Assembly: GCF_019399895.1 (NCBI RefSeq)
Contig: NC_091870.1
Span: 5,067,001-5,131,000 of the forward strand
Origin: Cardiocondyla obscurior
Lineage: Eukaryota > Arthropoda > Insecta > Hymenoptera > Formicidae
Direction: 5' to 3'
Length of the DNA stretch: 64,000 bases
Under the pieces are notes generated by a model. That model was given only the letters and a program-made list of their open reading frames with translations, searched no databases and was not told where the DNA came from. Of the stretch, positions 46,601 through 54,385 are shown piece after piece. The position numbers and the translations under genes are program-made. Within the stretch, counting starts at the first letter, position 1, and the number at the start of each line of letters is the position of its first letter.

Positions 46601-48003
46601 TCCGCGACGGCCGAGGGCGTTGGCAGCGGCGCATCCACATTCAAGACCTCAAGCCGGACTCCCCACCAGTAGAAACCGACCAATCCGCGACTGAGACGGC
46701 CCCGCAGGTAGGGTATATAAAGCGCTCACGGCCACGGTCATCATCAGTCAATCGACCGAAAGCAGCAATGGCTAACCGGGAGAAATTGCACGAACTTTTT
46801 GGAAGCCTTAGTGAAGGAAGTGAGTCGCCGCCAGCCAGCCCGCCGCCAGGGGCCTGGCCTCCGCCGGTCGACCCAAGTCGCCGATATCCGGTGCCACGCG
46901 TTGGGACGAGCGTCCAGCGAGAAGACGGCAGCCAGCGGAGTCACACCCGCTGGCTGGAAGAGCTACCACCCGCTCTTCCGAAGGCGCCCCGAAAAGGCCA
47001 AGGACGTCCGCGGGCTCTGCCGGATTCAGTTGCCGGGGCGACCGAGACCACCACCGCCCGATCAAGAAAAGGGCCAGGACAGACGACGGCGACAGGCCCG
47101 CAGGGATCAGCCAGGAAGGCGCAGCCCACCAGAACAGGCGCCACATCCACCTCGGAAAACCGCAGGACCGACGGCGGCCCAGCCAAAACGACGGCGCCCG
47201 AGGCCCATCAAGGCAAGGCGAAAGATCCGGGCACAAGCCGGCCACAAGTGCAACCGCCAGGACCATCGGCGGCGCGAAAAGAATCGGCCAAGCCGCCCAT
47301 GAGGCGTAGTCAAAACTCGCCGCCACGCCAAGGACCAACGATTCGGGCCATGGAAATCCTCCAACCGGCCCGACGCGAGCCAAAGAACGTCGCTGGAATC
47401 GAGGTCAGCATTCCCGATAGAGACCAGACGGGGCTGACAGCCACGCCAGGAGGACCGCCAGTTCGCGGCGGAACGACCAGGCTGAAGGCGCCGCGCATTA
47501 GGCCAGCCACCGCAGCCGCAGCGACCAAACCGGCAACGACCAGGGCTCGGGGAGGAACAGTGAGCCTCTCAGCGGCAGCCAGGATGTCGACCACAGCCAA
47601 CACGCCCACGGTTCTGCCACTGCCGCCATTTGCACTAGAACTAAGGCAGACCACGACACCGCCAGTGGCTCCACCACCGATGCCACCAGTGGCCCCGCCG
47701 ACGACGACGCCCGCGGCTCCACCGCCGACACCGCTGGCAGCTCCATCGCCGACGTTAATTGCGGTTACATCGCCAACGCCACCCGCCTACGTCCGCGACA
47801 AAGGATGGACATCGAGGCCGGGCATCCCGCTCGCTGTGCCAGTCCAGCTTCCAAACGGCGAAATTACATCAGTGCCGATGTCCGCCATCCGCCACAACCG
47901 GAAGTGGCGGGCCCGGACCGCAACCGGCAGGTGGCTGCTGCGCTTCGCCCCCGATGGCAGACTCACGATGTGCCGGAAGATTCAGGGGGAGGCCTCTGAG
48001 TAA
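43600..48003 (+). CDS. pol: Gypsy Pol: protease, RT, RNase H, integrase, long proline-rich tail
   Basis: Intact frame, entered by -1 shift from gag; it has no ATG of its own near 43600. Protease LLDSGSELSCV (43738). RT with RFCIDYRKVNEVT, LDLKDGYWQVPL and YLDD (44638-44649). RNase H LQTDASTSGLGAVL (near 45078). Integrase: HHCC finger (HHEDVNAGH...CKSCLAYK, 45650-45785), catalytic Asp in MDLIGPLPR (45856) and SDNGTQFKS (46036), Glu in NPVEQTNRT (46141), then a GPY/F-like module (KLAPKYSGPFTV). From about 46700 a 430-residue Pro/Ala/Thr/Arg-rich tail continues in frame to the stop at 48001, overlapping the polypurine tract; it matches no integrase part and may be a separate protein. Confidence 0.93.
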   Translation: MPPVDGKRTTGRGRRPRRPAQHQPELRFRPRPHLPIMLGNNEIEALLDSGSELSCVNADVARLAEDLGHHRQTNRQQVRLADGETTETAGSLQLPVWYEGKTYQHEFTIMPHARTPMIIGIDLWERIGLTLRIPPGSTRLKQACGLDEAGLATQTPEEEDRLKHFLEVELGKFRDVHGPTDKITHRLRLKTDQPIKQRYRPRNPAMQEVINQEVNRMEQDGIIEPSRGAWSSPIVLVKKKDGRYRFCIDYRKVNEVTEKDAYPLPQVNATLDKLRGARYLTTLDLKDGYWQVPLGPESRPVTAFTVPGRGLMQFKVIPFGLHSAPATFQRLLDAVIGPEFEPWALVYLDDIIILSRTFDEHLDHLRTVFERLRDAKLRLNPEKCYFCRPQLKYLGHIIDRRGIRTDPEKTSAVTNWPPPTTLRQVRQFLGMASWYRRCIENFSSIAAPLSRLTRKHARWNWGPDEEKAFTGMKTALTTAPVLACPDFTRRFVLQTDASTSGLGAVLTQHLTEGERVVAYASRTLNKAEKNYSATELECLAVVWGIRKMRGYIEGYSFTVVTDHQALKWLQRLEEPSGRLGRWLFELQQFDFDVRYRRGAANQVADALSRQPIVASTEAVTSDNWYQRILNGIRENPANFPDYREQKGRLFRHILHELDFKEIEPSTQWKQCVPKPERQQTIARHHEDVNAGHFGAAKTIARMARLFYWPGMFRDITRFVRQCKSCLAYKVSPTKPAGKLHTAPVAAPWQQVTMDLIGPLPRSRRGHTWLLVMQDRFSKWVELQPLRKATAGAVVTAIAERILYRHGCPDQVISDNGTQFKSRLLKRLLASWHIQHRTTPIYTPQCNPVEQTNRTIKTMIAQYTQRHHRRWDEQLGPIQFAFNTAQHDATGYTLAFLNHGRELAFMHPDDRRHATPTTPHRTQRALHEAFQVVRVNLARAFQRQETAYNLRRRDWRPRINDTVWKKEHPLSRKTDGFNAKLAPKYSGPFTVAKFHSPVIVDLRDGRGRWQRRIHIQDLKPDSPPVETDQSATETAPQVGYIKRSRPRSSSVNRPKAAMANREKLHELFGSLSEGSESPPASPPPGAWPPPVDPSRRYPVPRVGTSVQREDGSQRSHTRWLEELPPALPKAPRKGQGRPRALPDSVAGATETTTARSRKGPGQTTATGPQGSARKAQPTRTGATSTSENRRTDGGPAKTTAPEAHQGKAKDPGTSRPQVQPPGPSAARKESAKPPMRRSQNSPPRQGPTIRAMEILQPARREPKNVAGIEVSIPDRDQTGLTATPGGPPVRGGTTRLKAPRIRPATAAAATKPATTRARGGTVSLSAAARMSTTANTPTVLPLPPFALELRQTTTPPVAPPPMPPVAPPTTTPAAPPPTPLAAPSPTLIAVTSPTPPAYVRDKGWTSRPGIPLAVPVQLPNGEITSVPMSAIRHNRKWRARTATGRWLLRFAPDGRLTMCRKIQGEASE
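43615..43660 (+). promoter_or_regulatory. Programmed -1 ribosomal frameshift signal (gag-pol)
   Basis: GGGAAAC at 43615-43621 is in the required phase (G GGA AAC). A 7-nt spacer (43622-43628) follows, then a GC-rich hairpin: GGGCCGG 43629-43635 with CCGGCCC 43654-43660, and GGCGT 43637-43641 with ACGCC 43647-43651. Pol lies in the -1 frame of gag. The same heptamer serves gag-pro shifting in Mason-Pfizer-type retroviruses. Confidence 0.82.
46714..46770 (+). promoter_or_regulatory. Candidate internal promoter within pol (TATA, Inr, ATG)
   Basis: TATATAAAG at 46714-46722, initiator TCAGT at 46744-46748 (32 nt from the TATA T to the Inr A), and an ATG at 46768 in the pol frame. The spacing is what insect core promoters use. 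It would express the proline-rich tail alone. The motif is seen, its use is inferred. Confidence 0.55.
46768..48003 (+). CDS. Possible separate proline-rich protein (ORF3) from the pol tail
   Basis: Begins MANREKLHELFGSLSEGS and runs 411 codons. It is rich in Pro, Ala, Thr, Arg and Gln, with a PPVAPPP/PPTTTPAAPP stretch near 47660-47750. The C-terminal ~65 residues are more ordered (GIPLAVPVQLPNGEITSVPM, RWLLRFAPDGRLTMCRKI). It occupies the place of env in errantiviruses, but no signal peptide, membrane helix or cysteine pattern is seen, so it is not an envelope protein. The C-terminal segment may bind RNA or protein. It may equally be just a Pol tail removed by the protease. Confidence 0.45.
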   Translation: MANREKLHELFGSLSEGSESPPASPPPGAWPPPVDPSRRYPVPRVGTSVQREDGSQRSHTRWLEELPPALPKAPRKGQGRPRALPDSVAGATETTTARSRKGPGQTTATGPQGSARKAQPTRTGATSTSENRRTDGGPAKTTAPEAHQGKAKDPGTSRPQVQPPGPSAARKESAKPPMRRSQNSPPRQGPTIRAMEILQPARREPKNVAGIEVSIPDRDQTGLTATPGGPPVRGGTTRLKAPRIRPATAAAATKPATTRARGGTVSLSAAARMSTTANTPTVLPLPPFALELRQTTTPPVAPPPMPPVAPPTTTPAAPPPTPLAAPSPTLIAVTSPTPPAYVRDKGWTSRPGIPLAVPVQLPNGEITSVPMSAIRHNRKWRARTATGRWLLRFAPDGRLTMCRKIQGEASE

Positions 48004-48016
48004 AAAAAGGAGGTGA
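48002..48016 (+). other. Polypurine tract
   Basis: AAAAAAAGGAGGTGA directly precedes the 3' LTR; primes plus-strand DNA synthesis. Confidence 0.85.
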
Positions 48017-49513
48017 TGTGGCCTGAGGCCACGAATACTTCAGACCCCGCGCCGCGACCACCACCGTTCGCCCGAATTAATCGCGCGGTCCCGACCACGT
48101 TTAAATTACGCGCGGGCCGACCAGCCGCCCGCGGCGAGTAGCGCGGATCTACGCAACGAGCAACACGGGCCGCCCAACCGCCCACACCGCGCACCGCCAC
48201 CCGACCGCTCGGGAGTGGGGGCCCCCACTCCCGGGCCCACGGGTATATAAGCTGCCTCGAGCGCAGACGAGGCACCTTGTTCCGCGCTGGGGAGCACCCC
48301 AGCATCCGATCCTCCAGGTCTTGGGCGCTCCCAAGACTTCCTCGACCGGGCTCACCCGGCTTCCGAAACCGACTTCGCTCTTCTCGACTCGGGCGCTCCC
48401 GAGCCTTCCTTCGACCGGGCGCTCCCGGCCATCCTCGACACCGACATCTCCGAGACTCGGGCGCTCCCGAGCCTTCCTTCGACCGGGCGCTCCCGGCCAT
48501 CCTCGACACCGACATCTCCGAGACTCGGGCGCTCCCGAGCCTTCCTTCGACCGGGCGCTCCCGGCCGTCCTCGACACCGACATCTCCGAGACTCGGGCGC
48601 TCCAGAGCCTTCCTTCGACCGGGCGCTCCCGGCCATTGTCGACACCAACATCCCCGAGACTCGGGCGCTCCCGAGCCTTCCTTTGACCGGGCGCTCCCGG
48701 CCGCCCTCGACACCGGCATCCCCGAGACTCGGGTGCTCCCGACTCTCTCTCCCTCGCTTCTTCGCGCCAACACGGCCCTGGCGTTCCGGCGCGCGGTTGA
48801 ATTAAGTCGCGGCGCCGCCGACTCGCGAACGCGAAGCTTGTGCGTCCGATACGGCCCTCACGGCCTGGTTTGTAATCCGCGCCGCCGACTCGCGAACGCG
48901 AAACCTGTGCGTCCGATACGGCCCTCACGGCCTGGTTTGTAATCCGCGCCGCCGACTCGCGAACGCGAAGCCTGTGCGTCCGATGCGGCCCTCACGGCCT
49001 GGTTTGTAATCCGCGCCGCCGACTCGCGAACGCGAAACCTGTGCGTCCGATACGGCCCTCACGGCCTGGTTTGTAATCCGCGCCGCCGACTCGCGAACGC
49101 GAAGCCTGCGCGTCCGATACGGCCCTCACGGCCTGGTTTGTAATCCGCGCCGCCGACTCGCAAACGCGAAGCCTGTGCGTCCGATACGGCCCGAGCGGCC
49201 CGTCCTGTAATCCGCGGAGGCCTGTATGACCGACACGGCCTGTTACCTAGGATAAGTCTCGAAGCGACCCGCACTAGCGTTCCCTGGGAATCCAGCTCAC
49301 GGCAGATAGCCGTTTTTCGTGGCAATTTATTCTTTAGTTTATTACTGTATATATATTCCTTTTGTTAGACTAAGTGTATTATTTTGACTAAATATTCTTT
49401 CTTTCTTTTATTAATTAATTCTTTATTTTTTTGATTAAACCAAGTCTCGGTTTTCTTTATACTCGCACTCTGGCTTCCGACAAGCTCTCCGGACCGGAAA
49501 TTACCGTGTTACA
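48017..49513 (+). repeat. Gypsy 3' LTR (1497 bp, expanded tandem array)
   Basis: Same ends as the 5' LTR. It is 268 bp longer because the 67-bp unit (GCCGCCGACTCGCGAACG...) is present six times (starting near 48814) instead of twice; four extra units account for the whole difference. The rest is almost identical, so the insertion is young. Confidence 0.93.
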
Positions 49514-49639
49514 ACAATAAATAACAATAATTAACAATACTTATTATACTATTATATTATTTACTCTTTTTCTTTTTCTTTTTGTATTTTGATAGTTGCA
49601 CATATATATTTTTATAAAATTAAATAAATAATTAAATAA

Positions 49640-51771
49640 ATTTCGTAGATGTAGAAACAGAATCAGAACCAGATTACAAATCTATTGTAGACCATGATCA
49701 TCTATACGAAAGTTCTCCTAAAACATTACGTCGTAGATTATATGATTGTGAACAAATGTTAAAAGAAAAGAAAAAGATCATTAAGACACAAAAAACGAAA
49801 TTAATTATTCTTCAGGAGAAAACATTATCTTTACGAGACATTGTTAATGAACTTCGTACATCTGTCAAGATTCAAGTTTCTGCAGCTTGTTTAAGTTCTC
49901 TGAAATTAATAAATGATTCAGATATCGAAGAATTTTTGCAGCGTGTTATAAAAAATAGCAACTCTAATTCAATTTCAAGAATGCAATATCCACCAGCTTT
50001 TCATACTTTTGTATTAACTCTTTTTTATTATTCTCCAAAAGCTTATAATTATGTACGCGAAAAAATGAATTCAGCTTTGCCTGCACCAAGTACATTACGT
50101 TCATGGTACAATTCCATTGATGGGGAAGCAGGATTTTCTATAGAACGTTTTGAAGCTTTGTCACGAAAAGTTGAGGAAGCTAAAATTAAAAATCAAAAAT
50201 TACTTTGTTCATTAATGATAAATGAGATAAGAATAAAAAAAGGAACACAACGAGGTAGAGATGGTAAAGTTTATGGTTACGTTGATTTTGGACCAGAAAT
50301 TGAAATAAATGACCATTAAAAAAAAGCCAAAAATGCTTTGGTCTTTATGGTTGTAGGACTTGATAGTAATTGGAAACTGCCCGTTGGTTACTTCCTCATC
50401 AATGGAATTGCATCGGAAACATTCGCGATATTAATTGAAAATGTTTTAATTTAATTGCATGAAATTGGTGTGCAAGTAGTTTCATTAACTTTAGATGGGT
50501 CTAACGAACATTTTGCAACTGTTAGAAAATTGGGTGCAGTTTTTTCAGAAAATAAAATACAGCCTTATTTTTCTCATCCAGTAACTTTTTTGCCTGTTTA
50601 TGTAATTTTTGATGCTTGTCACATGTTAAAATTAATTCGCAATGCATTTGGTGAAGGCAAAATTTTAATAGACAATAATGGCAAAAAAATTGAATGGAGA
50701 TACATTGTGCAACTAGCTAAATTACAAGATTCAGAAAGTTTACGCGCTGGAAACAAATTACGTTTAAGACACATAGATTATTACAAAATGAAAATGAAAG
50801 TAAATTTAGCGGTTTAAACTCTAAGTCAGAGTGTAGCTGACGCGTTAGAATTTTGTTCAAAAGAACTTAATTTAGCAGAGTTTAAAGACTGTGAAGCAAC
50901 GATTGAATTTATTCGTTCAATAGACATTTTATTTGATTTTTTAAATTCTCGTAATCCTTATGGTCAAGGATACAAAGCTCTTTTAAGAATTTTAAATGAA
51001 CATATATAGAAACCGCGAATTGAAAAAATATTGAACTACATTTCTATATTGCGAAACGGGGAAAATAAATTTATATTTTCAACAACCCGAAAAGTTGGAT
51101 TTTTGGGAATGTATTCTGCATGCTTAACCGTAATTAGTATATTCGAGTCATACGTTAAAGCATCAAATTCCCAAATAAAATATTTATTGACTTATAAACT
51201 AAGTCAAAACCTAACCTTTTAGAATTCTTTTTCTGTGCAATTCGGGCTCGTAGTGGTTGGTGTCCCAACCCCACTGCTATGCAATTTCGAGCTTCATACA
51301 AAAGATTGTTAATTCATAACGAAATAAAAGCCATAAATGGTAATGTAGAAATGCAAGACAATACTAAAATTTTAACGGTTAGCTCAAAATCGATAAAAAA
51401 AGCTTATTTAGATAGATACAATCCAGAAGTTTATAATACTATGGCTAATATACGCATTTGTAATAAATATAATTTGACTGATGAACTACCCATCGAAAAA
51501 AATATTTTGGTGTAAATAAAACTAATTTAGAATTACCCGAAATTATAAGTAATTTTTTAAAGAATATCGTTGCTTATATATGTGGTTATGTAGTTCGTAA
51601 AGTTTGGATAAAAATTAAATGTGAAACATGCCGTAGAGCTTTAATGTATTGTGATATAGAATCTATAAATACAAGAACTAATTCTTTAGATGATGCAACA
51701 GAATATTTATCACATAAAAATGCATTAAAACTACTCCTAACTAAAAGCAAAGGTGGTTTGATACTTCCATC
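49640..51771 (+). pseudogene. P-element/THAP9-type transposase, main catalytic region (broken)
   Basis: After an acceptor TTTCGTAG near 49648 the frame carries a coiled-coil (49750-49900: LKEKKKIIKTQKTKL), then a helical region, then typical P transposase phrases: VVGLDSNWKLPVGYFLING (near 50350), SLTLDGSNEHF, and FDACHMLKLIRNAFGEG (near 50615). Stops lie at 50317, 50452, 50815 and 51007, and frames shift around 51220, so no protein is made. The gene ends abruptly at 51771 within a helical segment where element X begins. Confidence 0.85.
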
Positions 51772-52317
51772 TGTTACGTCACGGGTAGGAGTATTTTAGG
51801 AGTTTGTTAACCGCTTCTCGGATGCTTAGGAAAAAGCTCGAGAGCAGGTAGGGGGAGGAAAAGATCTGGAGAGTGACGTAACAGCTGATCCTTGCGTGAC
51901 ACGTGTTTAGTGGTGCCACGCGTAAACACGCTAGGAATGGGTTCGAATGGGTTACGAGGTGAAGCTAGCGCGTTATCCTAGTTCTTTTTAGGGAAAGAAA
52001 TTTAATTCTTATTCCCTGGGACAGAACCAGAGGTGATTTTTCGCAACAAAGGATATTTAGGTTAAATTAAAATAACTAATTCTAGATTCTCAACAATGCG
52101 AGTCGATGAATTTAATATTAATTAAATACAATTTTAGAATATAAAAACAAGTTAAAAGAATTTAACTGAATAATAATATAAAAAGAAAAAGGAATAAGGC
52201 TTAACAAAAGATACATTCTAAACATATTTTAAGAAATAAAAAAAGAAAACGTGATAATTATTTTAAGGATAAAGAAGAGAAATTAAATGTTAACAAATAT
52301 GAGTATATGCGTATGTA

Positions 52318-53163
52318 CAGTCACCAGCAATAATGGCTTGTCACTGCGACGGCGGCTTGTGCGGGTGGGGTAGTGTGCGTGAGGCCTTGCGGATCGCGTA
52401 CATGAGGAACGCCGAGGAGCGAGGACGGGGGAAATTTGTGGGGAGCGTTTGCTTCTTCGCTCGCGACCCGAGAGTGAGAGCATGAGTGAACGCAAAATAG
52501 GGCACCTTCGCTCTCTTTCGCGTTCGTGTTTATACGGGCAGATAAGAGGTATATCGCGAGTACGCTATTATTCTAGCGTATACTTTAAAGCATTTCGCGA
52601 CTTTTAATCGAAATTAATACTCATGTTACTTATATTTTAAATATATATTTTATTACGTATAATTTAATTTTGAGATAATTTTCGTTTTCTGTCTTGAGAA
52701 AAAAATTGTCTTTCTCAAGACAGAAAACGAAAATTATCTTAAAATTAAATTATACGTAATGTAAAAATATATATTTAAAATATAAGTAACATGAGTATTT
52801 AATTTCGATTGTTAAAAGTCGCGAAATGTCTTAAAGTATACGCTAGAATTAATAGCGTACTCTCGCGATATACTTCTATCCTTGTCTACCCGTATAAACA
52901 CGAACGCGTGCAAGAGAGAGAGCGAAGATGCGCCTATAATAATTCCTTAGCGTTCACTCATGCTTTCTCTCTCACACTCACGGGTCGCGAGCGAGAGAGA
53001 GCATGAGAACGCCCCCCACCAAATTTTCCCCCGTCCTCTCGCTCCTTTCGGCGTTCCGCGCCTCACGTACGCGATCCGCGGTGAGGCCTCACGCACACTA
53101 CCCCACCTCACGCACGGGAGCCGCCGTCGCCGCAGTGCGACAGGCCATTATTGCCGGTGACTG
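52318..53163. mobile_element. 846-bp near-perfect palindromic MITE (Tc1/mariner type)
   Basis: Ends CAGTCACCAGCAATAATGG and CCATTATTGCCGGTGACTG, flanked by TA on both sides. The whole length is an inverted repeat with arms of about 380-440 bp; the central fold is TTTTCTGTCTTGAG...CTCAAGACAGAAAA near 52690-52730. No transposase. It is inserted between the gene of element X copy 1 and the element's end. Confidence 0.9.
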
Positions 53164-53198
53164 TACATCGTGGTAGGTTGTGTATGTACTACGTAGAG

Positions 53199-54200
53199 TT
53201 ACTCCAGGTCGATCTCTATTATTTCCGAGATCCGGACTGTCGACCTCGGAAATACTCGGTCGATGAGCCTAATCGGAGCTAAAAAGAGGTGTTCCACCCC
53301 GGGATAATAAATGAGGATATTTTGATCAGGAGTGACCCTGCTGGCCTCTCTCCTGATCTCTTCGGGATCGAAATAGTCGGGGCTTATGGTGAAGGCCCTT
53401 TCCGGGACAGGATCCGTCCACGGAGTGCAGGTTCTCCGGAGGAGTTCGAGGAGAGGGTCTACGACCGCTCTCGGTTCCTCTTGCTCCCCGAGGAACTCTA
53501 CACTTGGGGCGGGGGAAGGGGAATGATCCGGGCCGTCAGGCTCTTGCCAAGAGACGGTTTCGTCTTCAGCAAAGGAGCCGACCTCCTCGGGTTCCCCAGG
53601 ATAAAGAATTGGTGACAGGATAGAAGAGGAGCATGCTCTAGGAGCAGCTCCAGGAGAAGGTTTGGTGGAATTTAGGGATTCGTCGGGAGTGTAGGAGGGA
53701 GAAATAGGGCGGAACTGCTCCGACTCAGGCTCGGATGACGTCGGAGTTCCTGATCGCGATGGTGAAGGTGTCCGAGGCGGAGAGCTTTCTTCAACTTCCG
53801 AGTGCTCGCCGTTAAACGGTGAGTTGGGAGGAGCGAAAGAAAGAGGCGACCATGGCCGCTCTGATCTTTGTTTTGGAGATTTAGGTATGACCTCTCTTGG
53901 CGCCGCCGCGAACAAGAATTGAATGAAGAAACTCCGTACTAGTTTTCGTAATTCCCTAATCTTCCGGTTCCTCCGCGCACGACTTTTCTTAATGGATCGT
54001 AGGTTGTTTGATTCCACTAAAAGGTATCAATTTAAAATTGAATTAACGAAATAATTATAGAGGGAAAATGTCAGGGCATCACGTCAAATTCCTCCCTCCG
54101 GATCTCTCCGTACATCATTCTAGAGATTCTTCCAGTTTCTCTGACCGGATGGACCCTCACTCAAGTTAAGGTTTTGATAGTCACCATTTACTGGCGGCAT
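53199..54200 (-). CDS. Conserved spliced gene of element X, copy 1 (unknown function)
   Basis: Exon 54200-54161 (MPPVNGDYQNLNL plus one base), GT...AG intron 54160-54017 (144 nt, phase 1), exon 54016-53199; total 285 residues. The exon junction makes A|TG, so a second Met precedes ESNNLRSIKK. The N-terminus is very basic (KKSRARRNRKIRELRKLVR) followed by a short hydrophobic run FFIQFLFAAAP. The middle is Pro/Ser/Glu-rich and probably disordered. The C-terminal ~80 residues are the most conserved (LLELLRRTC.PWTDPVPER, FLAPIRLIDRVFPRS, SEIIEIDL). I recognise no family. Against copy 2 the last 71 codons differ by 21 silent and 10 replacement changes, the pattern of a protein under selection. Confidence 0.75.
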
Positions 54201-54325
54201 ATCGCAACCTCTGACAAAAGGAAGCCCATTAACCAAGTCGACTCATCGGAGAACTCGAAGGATTTTAGAGAGATGCCGAATTTGTGAAATGCGAACGGCA
54301 CCCCGACAATATCCTCGTTATTCAT
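54188..54325 (-). CDS. Small upstream ORF of element X, copy 1 (45 codons)
   Basis: ATG at 54325; ends ...GFLLSEVAICRQ with its stop overlapping the start of the main gene's ATG exon by 13 bases in another frame. The equivalent frame in copy 2 (61462-61602) has the same end but a diverged first half. The shared end may be conserved only because it overlaps the main gene and its leader. It may be intronic. Confidence 0.35.
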   Translation of the reverse strand: MNNEDIVGVPFAFHKFGISLKSFEFSDESTWLMGFLLSEVAICRQ

Positions 54326-54328
54326 TTT

Positions 54329-54330
<2 letters not shown>

Positions 54331-54382
<52 letters not shown>
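54331..54382. repeat. (AT)n microsatellite
   Basis: About 26 AT units. Lies where copy 2 has only ATATATTTATATATG. Confidence 0.95.

Positions 54383-54385
<3 letters not shown>

Larger units (their letters stand above)
41232..49513 (+). mobile_element. Gypsy (Ty3-type) LTR retrotransposon, nearly complete, TSD ACAA
   Basis: 8.28 kb flanked by ACAA (41228-41231 and 49514-49517). Order: LTR 41232-42460, primer site 42461-42478, gag, pol in the -1 frame, polypurine tract 48002-48016, LTR 48017-49513. Pol has intact protease, RT, RNase H and integrase. The only coding lesion seen is one TAG in gag. Much higher GC than the surroundings. It lies in a P-element intron. Confidence 0.95.
34813..51771 (+). 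mobile_element. P-element (THAP transposase) relic split by a 14-kb nest of insertions
   Basis: 5' part 34813-35515 and 3' part 49518-51771 belong to one P-like transposase gene. Between them lie, in order, a solo LTR (35516-35927), a LINE (35939-41078), a short stretch of P intron (41079-41231) and a Gypsy (41232-49513). The 3' part is cut off at 51771 by the unknown element X. P terminal repeats were not identified. Confidence 0.8.
51772..54380 (-). mobile_element. Unknown element X, copy 1 (5' part missing or displaced)
   Basis: Plus-strand left end TGTTACGTCACGGGTAGG is the inverted 3' end of copy 2 (...ACCTGACGTAACA). Further matches in order: TCGAGAGCAGGTA, CTTGCGTGAC, CGCTAGGAATG, and the conserved gene. 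It cuts the P-element transposase. An 846-bp MITE sits between gene and terminus. Homology upstream of the gene ends at an (AT)n run at 54331-54380; the promoter half seen in copy 2 (60449-61365) is not recognisable beyond it. Confidence 0.75.

Noticed and set aside
46799..47302. Overlapping Arg/Pro-rich +1 frame within the pol tail
   Set aside because: Expected by composition in GC-rich proline/arginine coding sequence; no conserved feature.
43754..47746. Antisense frames under gag-pol
   Set aside because: Shadows of a GC-rich coding strand; no domain or start context.
51772..51891. A 120-bp unit ending TGACGTAACA at 51891
   Set aside because: Copy 2 has GACGCAACTACC at the equivalent place, so the match to the terminus is coincidental.
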